NCBI GenBank assembly: GCA_016839165.1
Contig: CP069300.1
Location: 372,001 to 436,000, forward strand
Reading direction: 5' to 3'
Origin: Bradyrhizobium sp. PSBB068
Lineage (GTDB): Bacteria; Pseudomonadota; Alphaproteobacteria; Rhizobiales; Xanthobacteraceae
Length of the DNA stretch: 64,000 nt
The position numbers were made by a program, and so were the translations under genes. Positions 7,403 through 16,575 of the stretch are shown here, in pieces; within the stretch, counting starts at the first letter, position 1, and each line of letters opens with the position of its first letter. The notes under the pieces are model-generated. The model was not told the origin of the DNA. It ran no database searches and saw only the letters and a program-made list of their open reading frames with translations.

Positions 7403-8134
7403 ATGATTACGCTTTTTGGCTTTGGCACGGGCTTCGGTCTGCCGGAAATCAGTCCTTTCGTGACCAAGACCGAGGTCCAGCTCAAGATGGCCGGGCTTGC
7501 CTACACCAAGGAGAAGGCGATGCCGCCGGCCTCTCCGAAGGGCCAGCTGCCGTTCATTTCCGACGACGGCGAGACGATCGCCGATTCGACCTTCATCCGC
7601 GCCCATATCGAGGGCAAATACGGTTTCGATTTCGACGCGCCGCTGAGCCTGCAGGCGCGCGCTCAGGCCTGGGCCTTCGAGCGCATGATCGAGCATCACG
7701 TCTACTGGGCGCTGGTCGGCGCGCGCTGGGTCGACGATACCAATTTCGCCAAGGGGCCCGCGCATTTCTTCGACGGAGCGCCCGATCACATGCGCGACAA
7801 GCTGCGCGAGGACGCCCAGTTCCGGGTGGCCGAGAACTATCTGTTGAGCGGGCTCGGCCGCCACGGGCCCGACGAGGACGTCGACCTCGCGATGCGCTCG
7901 CTGTTTGCGCTGTCCGTGCAGCTCGGCGACAAGCCTTATCTGATGGGCAACGCGCCCTGCGGCACGGATGCCACTGCGTTCGGCGCGCTGGCGGGGATCC
8001 TGACGCCGTTCTTCGATTCGCCGCTGCGCGAGCGCACCGAGAAGTTCGACAATCTCACCGCCTATGTCGCCCGCATGATGCAGCAGTACTATCCGGAGTT
8101 CGCCTGGGCGCCGCTGCAGCAGCAGGCAGCTTAG
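7403..8134 (+). CDS. Glutathione S-transferase family protein
   Basis: A 243-residue protein with an N-terminal thioredoxin-like domain that begins MITLFGFGTGFGLPEISPF and carries the conserved turn KGQLPFISDDGETIADSTFI (cis-Pro and Ser-Asp region). An all-helical C-terminal domain follows (GNAPCGTDATAFGALAGIL). This arrangement is that of the metaxin/Fax-like GST subgroup rather than a classical detoxifying GST. The usual catalytic Tyr, Ser or Cys at the N-terminus is not obvious. Its stop overlaps the stop of the convergent gene. Confidence 0.8.
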   Translation: MITLFGFGTGFGLPEISPFVTKTEVQLKMAGLAYTKEKAMPPASPKGQLPFISDDGETIADSTFIRAHIEGKYGFDFDAPLSLQARAQAWAFERMIEHHVYWALVGARWVDDTNFAKGPAHFFDGAPDHMRDKLREDAQFRVAENYLLSGLGRHGPDEDVDLAMRSLFALSVQLGDKPYLMGNAPCGTDATAFGALAGILTPFFDSPLRERTEKFDNLTAYVARMMQQYYPEFAWAPLQQQAA

Positions 8135-8763
8135 CTGGCAGCAGGGGCGGGCTGGCCCTTCAATGCGGCGAGCTCCGCCTCGAGTTCGGCAATACGCTGG
8201 TCGCGTGAGGCGAGGGCTTGCGCCACGTCGGCCGCGTCGAACTTCTGCGGAATGTGCTGCGGGCAGTTGCTGTCCCACGCCGTGACCTTGAACAGGATCA
8301 CCTGCTCAGGGCGCGCGCGATAGCCTTGGGGCATCAGCGAACGCGTCAGCGCCGGATCGTCTTCGACCACGCGCGCCTCGCCCCAGATCTTGACGCGCTG
8401 CCGGTGCGCATAATTCATCACGAAGATGTACGCCTTCGGGTTCTCCGAGAGATTGCCCTGCGTGATGAACTGCCGGTTGCCGCTGTAGTCGGCGAACGCG
8501 ATGGTGTGCTTGTCGAGCACCTTGATGAAGCCCTTCGGTCCGCCACGGTGCTGGATATAGGGCTGACCGTCGGCTGATGCGGTCGCGAAGTAGAAGCTGT
8601 TGGTGTTGGCGAGGAGGGCCGCGAGGTTCTCGTCGATCTCGGTCTGCCAGCCGCCATGCGCCTCGACCTCGGCATAGGTGTCGCGCGAGCCCTTGCGGGT
8701 CTGGATCGCCTTGACCGCCGGGGTGAAGGCGACGTCGCTGGGATAGGTGTCAGCATCAAACAT
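8131..8763 (-). CDS. Pyridoxamine 5'-phosphate oxidase family protein
   Basis: A 210-residue protein with a split-barrel flavin-binding fold. Seen are FYFATASADGQPYIQHRGGP (strand-turn-strand), TIAFADYSGNRQFITQGNL and KAYIFVMNYAHRQRVKIWGE, all typical of the PNPOx-like family in its large general-function subgroup. The C-terminus is a coiled-coil tail (ASRDQRIAELEAELAALKG). ATG 8763 is selected because longer starts run into the divergent promoter. It is divergent from a LysR gene with an operator between them, so that regulator probably controls it. Confidence 0.85.
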   Translation of the reverse strand: MFDADTYPSDVAFTPAVKAIQTRKGSRDTYAEVEAHGGWQTEIDENLAALLANTNSFYFATASADGQPYIQHRGGPKGFIKVLDKHTIAFADYSGNRQFITQGNLSENPKAYIFVMNYAHRQRVKIWGEARVVEDDPALTRSLMPQGYRARPEQVILFKVTAWDSNCPQHIPQKFDAADVAQALASRDQRIAELEAELAALKGQPAPAAS

Positions 8764-8844
8764 CTGGGCCTCCCGAAACGGCTGTCCTACCCGTACAAAT
8801 GGGCGTTTCCGGATCGCAAGCAATCTTGTGAATTGACACTTCAC

Positions 8845-8863
8845 TATTGCCGATTATGCAATA
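8845..8863. promoter_or_regulatory. Candidate LysR operator between divergent genes
   Basis: TATTGCCGATTATGCAATA is a perfect 6-bp inverted repeat with a 7-base spacer and contains a T-N11-A LysR-type core. It lies six bases before the LysR start and about 80 bases from the PNPOx-like gene. A weaker CAAT-N7-ATTG site sits at 8821-8835. It fits autoregulation and control of the divergent gene. Confidence 0.55.
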
Positions 8864-8868
8864 GTTCC

Positions 8869-9762
8869 ATGGACCGGATCGATGCCATGCAGGCCTTCGT
8901 CGCGGTGGCGGACCTCGAGGGGTTTGCTCCCGCTGCCCGCAAGCTCGGTCTGTCGCCATCCGCCATCACCCGGCTGATCGCGGCACTGGAGGAGCGGCTG
9001 GGCGCGCGGCTGCTGCAGCGGACGACGCGGCAGGTGACGCTGACCGACGCCGGCTCGCGCTATCTGGAGCGGGCGCGGCGGATCCTCGCCGACGTCGAGG
9101 AGGCGGAGGACGCGGTGGAGAGCGAGCGCACTCGCCCCGAAGGCCGCCTGGTGATCTCCGCCCCGTTCGGCTTCGGGCGGCTGCATGTCAGTCCGGTCGT
9201 CTCCGCCTACCTGAAGCGCTATCCCGAGGTCGGCGTCGACCTGCGGCTGTCGGACCGCCGCATCAACCTCGTCGAGGATGGCGTCGACCTCGCGGTCAGG
9301 CTCGGGCACCTGCCGGATTCGACCCTGGTGGCGCGGCATGTCGGCCAGATGCGCCGCATCGTGGTGGCCTCGCACGGCTATCTCAAGCTCCGCGGCGAGC
9401 CGAAGCGGCCGGCGGACTTGACCTCCCATGACACCATCCAGTTCGGCGCCATGACCGCAACGCCCGACTGGCGCTTTGTGGAGGACGGCCAGGAGATCCG
9501 CATCACGCCGACGCCGCGCTTCACCAGCAACAGTTCGGATTCCGCCATCCAGTTCGCCGAGCAGGACGGCGGGCTGACCCGGGTGATGGCCTACCAGGCC
9601 GCCGAATCACTGAAGGCGAAGCGGGTCCGAATCGTGCTCGCCGCGTTCGAGCAGCCGCCGGTACCGATCCATGTCGTCTATCCGACATCCCGCCTGTTGT
9701 CGGCGAAGGTGCGGACCTTCATCGATCTCGTCACCGAGATCACCGACTGGCGCTTCAGCTAG
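8869..9762 (+). CDS. LysR family transcriptional regulator
   Basis: A 297-residue LysR regulator. The N-terminal HTH starts MDRIDAMQAFVAVADLEGF and contains AARKLGLSPSAITRLIAALE. The substrate-binding domain follows, with the GRLVISAPFGFGRLHVSPV segment typical of the CrgA/AaeR-like subgroup. ATG 8869 gives the canonical start. Longer frames would run over the operator. The likely target is the divergent PNPOx-like gene. No effector can be inferred. Confidence 0.85.
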   Translation: MDRIDAMQAFVAVADLEGFAPAARKLGLSPSAITRLIAALEERLGARLLQRTTRQVTLTDAGSRYLERARRILADVEEAEDAVESERTRPEGRLVISAPFGFGRLHVSPVVSAYLKRYPEVGVDLRLSDRRINLVEDGVDLAVRLGHLPDSTLVARHVGQMRRIVVASHGYLKLRGEPKRPADLTSHDTIQFGAMTATPDWRFVEDGQEIRITPTPRFTSNSSDSAIQFAEQDGGLTRVMAYQAAESLKAKRVRIVLAAFEQPPVPIHVVYPTSRLLSAKVRTFIDLVTEITDWRFS

Positions 9763-10202
9763 CTCACCGGCGGCTTCTTCGGCACCACGCGGAACGTGCC
9801 GCTGGCGCGCGCGATCGTGACGCCGTCGGCCTTGATCAGGCTCTGCGCGAAGCAGATCGTGCTGCCGGTCTTGATCACGTCGCTCTCGATCGCGAGCCAC
9901 TGCCCGATATTGGCCGAGCCGACGAAATCGACCGTGAGCGAGATCGTCACATATGAGGTGGTCCAGCCGGTCGCCTGGCCGCAGCTATAGCCCATCGCGT
10001 TGTCGGAAAGTGCCGCGATCAGCCCGCCATGGATCAGGCCGCGGCCGTTGGTGTGCGGCCGGGCCAGCCGCAGGCCGATGATGACGGATCGCTCGGTCTT
10101 TTTCTGGTAGAGCGGCTCCCAGGGCTCGGTGAGGGGGCTCTTGCGGAACAGCGGCTCGAAGCCGTCAGGAATGTCGGGGGCGATTTGTGTATCGGTGGTC
10201 AT
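9759..10202 (-). CDS. PaaI family hotdog thioesterase
   Basis: A 147-residue hotdog-fold acyl-CoA thioesterase of the PaaI type. The helix-strand signature NGRGLIHGGLIAALSDNAMG carries the conserved HGG and the acidic residue (D) used in catalysis, followed by VTISLTVDFVGSANIGQWL. Substrate unknown. It could hydrolyse phenylacetyl-CoA-like or short acyl-CoA compounds, which would suit the aromatic catabolic genes downstream. The stop overlaps that of the LysR gene (convergent). Confidence 0.8.
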   Translation of the reverse strand: MTTDTQIAPDIPDGFEPLFRKSPLTEPWEPLYQKKTERSVIIGLRLARPHTNGRGLIHGGLIAALSDNAMGYSCGQATGWTTSYVTISLTVDFVGSANIGQWLAIESDVIKTGSTICFAQSLIKADGVTIARASGTFRVVPKKPPVS

Positions 10203-10337
10203 CTCAAATCTCGCTTATGACGTTGGATTGACGCCATTGAACGCGATGTCGAGGACGGTTTCACCGCCTACAAAGTTTTAAACGGGATTCACGTGGGTGT
10301 TTGAATGCGGCGCTGGCCTGTTGCCACGTCTTCAGCT

Positions 10338-10438
10338 GTCATCGCCCGCGAAAGCGGGCGATCCAGTATCCCAGAGACCGCACGGCATGAATCGAGAAGG
10401 CGCGGCGTACTGGATACCCCGCATACGCGGGGTATGAC
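10338..10438. repeat. Double-hairpin dispersed palindromic element
   Basis: Two hairpins, TCGCCCGC-GAAA-GCGGGCGA (10342-10361) and ATACCCCGC-ATAC-GCGGGGTAT (10414-10435), are held in a larger inverted repeat by GATCCAGTA and TACTGGAT. This is a REP-like element of the sort scattered in Bradyrhizobium genomes. It fills most of the gap between the PaaI gene and pobA. Confidence 0.75.
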
Positions 10439-10489
10439 GGCCGAGATTGCGGAGAGGATGCTGTTTGACAAAAGCATCCGCGAGCACCC

Positions 10490-11885
<1,396 letters not shown>

Positions 11886-11928
11886 AGACCGGGCACAAAG
11901 CCCGCCGTCCTGGAGAGGAGGAGACGTG

Positions 11929-12954
11929 ATGAGGAGAAGTTTGTCGGCGCTGCTGATGGCAGCCGCCATCGTGCCGGCCGCAGCAGCCCCTGCCCTGGCG
12001 CAGGACAAGACCGTCAATCTCAAGGTGTCGCTCTGGGTGCCGCCGGCGCATCCGCTGGTGCCGGCGACGCAGGCCTGGGCCGCCGACATCGAGAAGGCAT
12101 CGGGCGGCACCATCAAGGTCACCGTGTTTCCGTCCGAGCAGCTCGGCAAGGCGTTCGACCATTACGACATGGCGCGCGACGGCATTGCCGACGTCACCTA
12201 CGTCAATCCCGGCTATCAGCCCGGCCGCTTCCCGATCGCGGCCGCGGGCCAGCTGCCGTTCGTATTCTCGGACGGCAAGAAGGGCACCCTGGCGCTGAAC
12301 GAGTGGTACCACAAATACGCGGCCACCGAGATGAAGGATACCAAGCTCTGCTTCGCCTTCATCCACGATCCGGGCGCGCTGCACGGCAAGAAGAAGATCG
12401 TGCTGCCGGGCGACCTCTCCGGCGTCAAGGTGCGGCCGGCGCAGAGCACGATCGGCGAGATGGTGAAGATGTTCGGCGGCACCAATGTGCAGGCCTCCGC
12501 GCCGGAATCGCGCGACGCGATCGAGCGCGGCGTGGCCGACGAGATCACCTTCCCGTGGGGCTCGATCTTCCTGTTCGGCATCGACAAGGTCGTGAAGTAC
12601 CACATGGACGTGCCGCTCTACACGACGGTTTTCACCTACAACATGAACCTCGCCAAATACAATGCGATGTCGGATGCCCAGAAGAAGGTGATCGACGACC
12701 ACTGCTCGCCGGAATGGGCTTCCAAGGTCACCGATCCCTGGACCGATTTCGAAGCCAACGGCCGCACCAAGATGAAGGCGCTGCAAGGCCATGAGGTCTA
12801 TCCGCTGACCCCTGATCAGCTCGCCGAATGGAAGAAGGCGGTCAAGCCGCTGCGCGACAGCTGGGCCGAGGCGGTGAAGAAGGCCGGCGGCGATGCCGAG
12901 AAGGTCGAGGCCGATCTGCAGGCCACGCTGAAGAAGTACGAGGCGGGGATCTAG
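11929..12954 (+). CDS. TRAP transporter substrate-binding protein (DctP/TarP-like)
   Basis: A 341-residue periplasmic receptor of a tripartite ATP-independent transporter. The Sec signal peptide (MRRSLSALLMAAAIVPAAAA...ALA) is cleaved near residue 25. The mature protein has the DctP fold with VSLWVPPAHPLVPATQAWA, the TIKVTVFPSEQLGKAFDHYD strand and VKVRPAQSTIGEMVKMFGG. The arginine that usually binds the carboxylate lies in KVRPAQS. ATG 11929 follows GAGGAGGAG. Neighbours TarQ- and TarM-like permeases follow in order. The context (pobA, couAB) implies an aromatic acid ligand such as p-coumarate or 4-hydroxybenzoate, as reported for R. palustris TarPQM. The ligand is inferred. Confidence 0.88.
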   Translation: MRRSLSALLMAAAIVPAAAAPALAQDKTVNLKVSLWVPPAHPLVPATQAWAADIEKASGGTIKVTVFPSEQLGKAFDHYDMARDGIADVTYVNPGYQPGRFPIAAAGQLPFVFSDGKKGTLALNEWYHKYAATEMKDTKLCFAFIHDPGALHGKKKIVLPGDLSGVKVRPAQSTIGEMVKMFGGTNVQASAPESRDAIERGVADEITFPWGSIFLFGIDKVVKYHMDVPLYTTVFTYNMNLAKYNAMSDAQKKVIDDHCSPEWASKVTDPWTDFEANGRTKMKALQGHEVYPLTPDQLAEWKKAVKPLRDSWAEAVKKAGGDAEKVEADLQATLKKYEAGI

Positions 12955-12960
12955 GCGACT

Positions 12961-13099
12961 TCGTCATTCCGGGATGCGCCGCTTGGCGCAGGCCGCAGAT
13001 GCGCATCGGGGAATCCATACTCACTGTGGTGGTTATGGATTCCGGGTTCGCGACTTTGTCGCGCCCCTCAGGTGCGCAATTGCGCACCGAGAATGACGA
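12961..13099. repeat. Palindromic element, CGTCATTCCGG family
   Basis: It begins TCGTCATTCCGGGA and ends GAGAATGACGA, with inner arms GGAATCCATA/TATGGATTCC. It belongs to the same family as elements at 30095 and 49444, and lies in the TRAP operon between the receptor and the small permease. Confidence 0.75.
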
Positions 13100-13123
13100 G
13101 CCACGGGAAGCGAAGATCAAATC

Positions 13124-13690
13124 ATGGCCGCGAATTCCGAAGTCACCCAAGACGGCGCGATCACCGGTCCACCCGAGCCGGTGCGCAAGAATTTCATGGA
13201 TCGTTTCATCGATTCGATCGAATGGGTGGCGGCCTTCTTCGTCGGCGTCGTCGCGCTCAACACCTTCACCGCGGTGTTCATGCGCAAGTTCTTCGCGGTG
13301 ACGATCCCGGACTATTACAATTTCGGCCAGTTCCTGCTCGGCATCCTGATCTTCTGGGGCATTGCGGCGACGAGCTATCGCGGCACCCACATCACGGTGG
13401 ATCTGGTCTGGGCCAATGCCTCGCCGCGTTACCAGCGCTGGATCGACATCTTCGCGACCCTGGTGCTGCTGTTCGTGGTGTCGGTGCAGACCTACACGCT
13501 GGTCGACAAGGTGATCGATACCAGGAACAGCCATATCGTGACGATGGACCTCGGCGTCCCGGTCTGGCCGTTCTTCCTGGTGTCGTGGATCGGCGACGTC
13601 TCCGCGGTGCTGCTGATCGCGATCCGCACCTACCGCCTGATCTTCCACCCGGAAGATATCCATGATGCCAAGATCAAGACCGCGGAGTAG
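13124..13690 (+). CDS. TRAP transporter small permease (DctQ/TarQ-like)
   Basis: A 188-residue inner-membrane protein with four predicted helices: FIDSIEWVAAFFVGVVALNTF, DYYNFGQFLLGILIFWGIA, WIDIFATLVLLFVVSVQTY and WPFFLVSWIGDVSAVLLIA. This is the four-helix DctQ subunit. It carries the short cytoplasmic N-terminus typical of the family and the RGTHITVDLVW loop after the second helix. It lies between the binding protein and the large permease, six bases from the latter, so it is cotranslated. It works with both to import substrate using a sodium gradient. Confidence 0.88.
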   Translation: MAANSEVTQDGAITGPPEPVRKNFMDRFIDSIEWVAAFFVGVVALNTFTAVFMRKFFAVTIPDYYNFGQFLLGILIFWGIAATSYRGTHITVDLVWANASPRYQRWIDIFATLVLLFVVSVQTYTLVDKVIDTRNSHIVTMDLGVPVWPFFLVSWIGDVSAVLLIAIRTYRLIFHPEDIHDAKIKTAE

Positions 13691-13696
13691 ACGGTA

Positions 13697-15013
13697 ATGA
13701 GTCTCGACCTGAGTCCCGAGGCCGTCGCCGTCATCGGCTTTGTCAGCCTGTTCGTGCTGATGCTGCTCCGTGTTCCCGTCGGCATGGCGATGGGCCTCGT
13801 CGGCATCACTGGCTTTGGCTATCTCACCGGCTTTGCTCCCGCGCTGAAACTGGTCGGCCAGACCACGATGCGCACGGTGACCGACTATTCCTTCGGCGTG
13901 ATCCCGATGTTCTTGTTGATGGGCGCTTTCGTGTCCGTCTCGGGCATCAGCCGCGAGCTGTTCCGCGCCGCCAACACCTTTGTCGGCCATTGGAAGGGCG
14001 GGCTGGGCATCGCGACCATTGCGGCCTGCGGCGGCTTCGCCGCGATCTCGGGCTCGTCGGTCGCCACCGCCGCCACCTTTTCAGCGGTCGCCTATCCCGA
14101 GATGCGCCGCTTCGGCTATCCGCAATCGTTCGCCACCGGCGTGATCGCGGTCGGCGGCACGCTGGGGGCGATGCTGCCACCGTCGACCGTGCTCGCGGTG
14201 TACGGCATCATCACCCAGCAGGATATCGGCAAGCTGTTCATCGCCGGCGTCGTGCCGGGCCTGCTCGCGATCCTGATGCACATGGTCACGATCGGCATCA
14301 TCGGCGTGACGCGGCCGGGCTTCCTGCCGGCGGGCAAGAAGGCGTCGTGGCACGAGCGCCTGGTGGCGCTGCGCGACGTCTGGTCGCCGCTGCTGCTGTT
14401 CCTGTTCGTGATCGGCGGCCTCTATGGCGGCTTCTTCGTCCCGACCGAAGCCGGCGCGGTCGGCGCGGTCGGCGCCTTCATCATCGGCCTCCTCCGTGGC
14501 AAGCTCACCAAGGACGGCATCCTGCAATCGCTGCTGCAGGCGACCCGCACCGCGGCAGCGGTGTTCACCGTGCTGATTGGCGCGCTCTGCTTCGGCTATT
14601 TCCTCACCATCACCCAGACGCCGCAGCACGTCACCGAATTCCTCACCGGGCTCGGCATCGGGCCCTATGGCGTGCTGGCGCTGATCCTGTTGATGTATCT
14701 GGTGCTCGGCTGCCTGATGGACGCGATGGCGATGGTGATCCTTACCGTTCCGATCGTGTTTCCGGTGGTCACCGCGCTCGGCTTCGATCCGATCTGGTTC
14801 GGCATCATCATCGTGATGACGGTCGAGCTCGGGTTGATCCATCCGCCGGTCGGCATGAACGTGTTCGTGATCAAGAGCGTGATCAAGGACGTCAACATGT
14901 CGACGATCTTCGTCGGCGTGCTGCCGTTCGTGATCACCGACCTGATCCGGCTGGTGATCCTGATCCTGTTCCCGCTGCTCGCGACCTGGCTGCCGCAACG
15001 CATGATAGGTTAG
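13697..15013 (+). CDS. TRAP transporter large permease (DctM/TarM-like)
   Basis: A 438-residue membrane protein with about 12 helices. It carries the conserved segments FSFGVIPMFLLMGAFVSVSG, GGFAAISGSSVATAATFSAV and GAMLPPSTVLAVYGIITQQ of the DctM family, and a mirrored second half (VGMNVFVIKSV). The inverted-repeat hairpin loops with GSS and PPS that form the transport site are visible. It completes the TRAP system with the two preceding genes. Spacing is 4 bases to the next gene, so all four appear to be one operon. Confidence 0.9.
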   Translation: MSLDLSPEAVAVIGFVSLFVLMLLRVPVGMAMGLVGITGFGYLTGFAPALKLVGQTTMRTVTDYSFGVIPMFLLMGAFVSVSGISRELFRAANTFVGHWKGGLGIATIAACGGFAAISGSSVATAATFSAVAYPEMRRFGYPQSFATGVIAVGGTLGAMLPPSTVLAVYGIITQQDIGKLFIAGVVPGLLAILMHMVTIGIIGVTRPGFLPAGKKASWHERLVALRDVWSPLLLFLFVIGGLYGGFFVPTEAGAVGAVGAFIIGLLRGKLTKDGILQSLLQATRTAAAVFTVLIGALCFGYFLTITQTPQHVTEFLTGLGIGPYGVLALILLMYLVLGCLMDAMAMVILTVPIVFPVVTALGFDPIWFGIIIVMTVELGLIHPPVGMNVFVIKSVIKDVNMSTIFVGVLPFVITDLIRLVILILFPLLATWLPQRMIG

Positions 15014-15017
15014 ACGG

Positions 15018-15479
15018 ATGAGCCCAGAACTCCGCACCAGGTACGTCTTCACCATCACCGCAGCGATCGCCGAGGTGACGTCCGCCGGCGATATCGGCAC
15101 CGGCGTCCGCCGCATCATTCCGATCATCGGCGGCGAGGTGAAAGGCGAGCGGATCAACGGCAAGGTGCTGCCCTTCGGCGCCGACTTCCAGATCATCCGG
15201 CCGAGCGAGCTGATCGAGCTGGAGGCGAAATACGCCTTCGAGACCGACGACGGCGCCGTCGTCTATGTCGAGAACAAGGGCATCCGGTTCGGGCCGGTCG
15301 AACTCTTGCACAAGCTCAAGCGCGGCGAGCCTGTCGATCCCAAGCTGATCTATTTCCGCACCGTGCCGAAATTCGAGACCGGCGCCGAGAAGTACCGCTG
15401 GCTGATGGAGCACATCTTCATAGGCTCCGCCGCCCGCCACGCCGACCGCGTCGTGATCGACGTGCACCAGGTGCTGTGA
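15018..15479 (+). CDS. DUF3237 family protein
   Basis: A 153-residue protein of the DUF3237 beta-barrel family. Seen are the core FTITAAIAEVTSAGDIGTGVR, PIIGGEVKGERINGKVLPFG and IYFRTVPKFETGAEKYRWL, ending with FIGSAARHADRVVIDVHQV. The family often accompanies aromatic or lipid catabolism and TRAP genes, with no proven reaction. It follows the TRAP permease by four bases and so belongs to that operon. It might bind or modify the imported aromatic compound, which is conjecture. Confidence 0.85.
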   Translation: MSPELRTRYVFTITAAIAEVTSAGDIGTGVRRIIPIIGGEVKGERINGKVLPFGADFQIIRPSELIELEAKYAFETDDGAVVYVENKGIRFGPVELLHKLKRGEPVDPKLIYFRTVPKFETGAEKYRWLMEHIFIGSAARHADRVVIDVHQVL

Positions 15480-15585
15480 AGCTCCGGGCGGGCTCTGTTC
15501 GCCCGCACGAGCTGAAGAGCAAAGCTCGGACAGTTCACGGCGCAAAATGCGGGAGCATCAGTCACAGCTGGTGCAACACATCCCG

Positions 15586-15707
15586 CGTCGTCCTGGCGAA
15601 AGCCAGGACCCATTGCCCCAAATCTCAATTGTGCGCGACGTCGAGGCCACGATCCCGTTCATCATCAAATGCGGTGGTTATGGGTCCTGGCTTTCGCCAG
15701 GACGACG
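15586..15707. repeat. Palindromic element, CGTCGTCCTGG family
   Basis: Long inverted repeat with outer arms CGTCGTCCTGGCGAAAGCCA at the left end and its near-complement at the right end (15682-15707). Each arm also forms its own small hairpin (CTGGCGAAAGCCAG). A second copy is at 58203-58325. Confidence 0.85.
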
Positions 15708-15740
15708 ATCATGAACCCATATTGACTCCTGCGATGATAA

Positions 15741-15753
15741 TTATAAAATATAA
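15741..15753. promoter_or_regulatory. AT-rich inverted repeat upstream of couA, candidate CouR site
   Basis: TTATAAAATATAA is a perfect TTATA/TATAA inverted repeat with a 3-base spacer, 28 bases before the crotonase start and in the position of a promoter -10/start region. It is the type of short palindrome bound by MarR proteins. The CouR-like gene of this block has a comparable site. Confidence 0.5.
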
Positions 15754-15780
15754 CTATTCTGAACGGGAAACAATAACGCC

Positions 15781-16575
15781 ATGGGAAACGCTGCCGACGC
15801 GGGTGACGCCGCGCTGCTCAGGATCGAGACGCGGGGGGCGGTGCTGACGGTCGGGCTCAATCGGCCCGCCAAGCGCAATGCGCTGAACGACGGCATCATC
15901 CTGGCGCTGCGGGACTGCTTTTCCGCCATCCCGGAAGAAATCGGCGCGGTGGTGATCCATGGCGTCGGCGATCATTTCTCGTCCGGCCTTGACCTCTCCG
16001 AACTGACCGAGCGCGACGCCACCGAGGGGCTGGTGCATTCCCAGATGTGGCACCGCGTATTCGACCGCATCCAGTATTGCCGCGTACCTGTGATCGCCGC
16101 GCTGAAGGGCGCTGTCATCGGCGGCGGGCTGGAGCTGGCCTGCGCCGCGCATATCCGCGTCGCCGAGCCGTCGGCCTATTTCGCGCTGCCCGAGGGCCAG
16201 CGCGGTATCTTCGTCGGCGGCGGCGGATCGGTGCGGCTGCCGCGCCTGATCGGCGTGCCCAGGATGGCCGACATGATGTTGACCGGACGGGTCTATTCGG
16301 CGACCGAGGGCTCAGCCTACGGCTTCTCGCAATATCTCACCGAAGCCGAGGGCGCGTTGCCCAAGGCGCTGGAGCTTGCCGAGCGCGTCGCCGCAAATGC
16401 GCCGCTGACCAACTTCGCGGTGTTGCAGGCGCTGCCGATGATCGCCGAGGCCAATCCGCAGACCGGCCTGCTGATGGAATCGCTGATGGCGACGGTGGCG
16501 CAGAGCGACAAGGAAGCCAAGAAGCGGATCCGCGCCTTCCTGGATCGCAAGACTGCCAAGGTGAAGCCGACATGA
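15781..16575 (+). CDS. couA: Crotonase family enoyl-CoA hydratase (CouA-like)
   Basis: A 264-residue crotonase. The oxyanion-hole segments HFSSGLDL (residues 65-72) and GGGLELA (114-120) and the strand FALPEGQRGIFVGGGGSVRL are present. Both catalytic glutamates of true hydratases can be placed, E118 and E138. Pseudomonas hydroxycinnamoyl-CoA hydratase-lyase lacks the first of these, so hydration of p-coumaroyl-CoA without retro-aldol cleavage is the more likely reaction. The stop overlaps the couB-like start by four bases (ATGA), so the pair is coupled. Named by analogy with the R. palustris couAB operon. Confidence 0.75.
   Translation: MGNAADAGDAALLRIETRGAVLTVGLNRPAKRNALNDGIILALRDCFSAIPEEIGAVVIHGVGDHFSSGLDLSELTERDATEGLVHSQMWHRVFDRIQYCRVPVIAALKGAVIGGGLELACAAHIRVAEPSAYFALPEGQRGIFVGGGGSVRLPRLIGVPRMADMMLTGRVYSATEGSAYGFSQYLTEAEGALPKALELAERVAANAPLTNFAVLQALPMIAEANPQTGLLMESLMATVAQSDKEAKKRIRAFLDRKTAKVKPT

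Noticed and set aside
13990..15196. Long open frames on both strands over the TRAP permease and DUF3237 genes
   Set aside because: They are GC-driven shadows of real membrane proteins. Their translations are low-complexity Arg/Asp/His.
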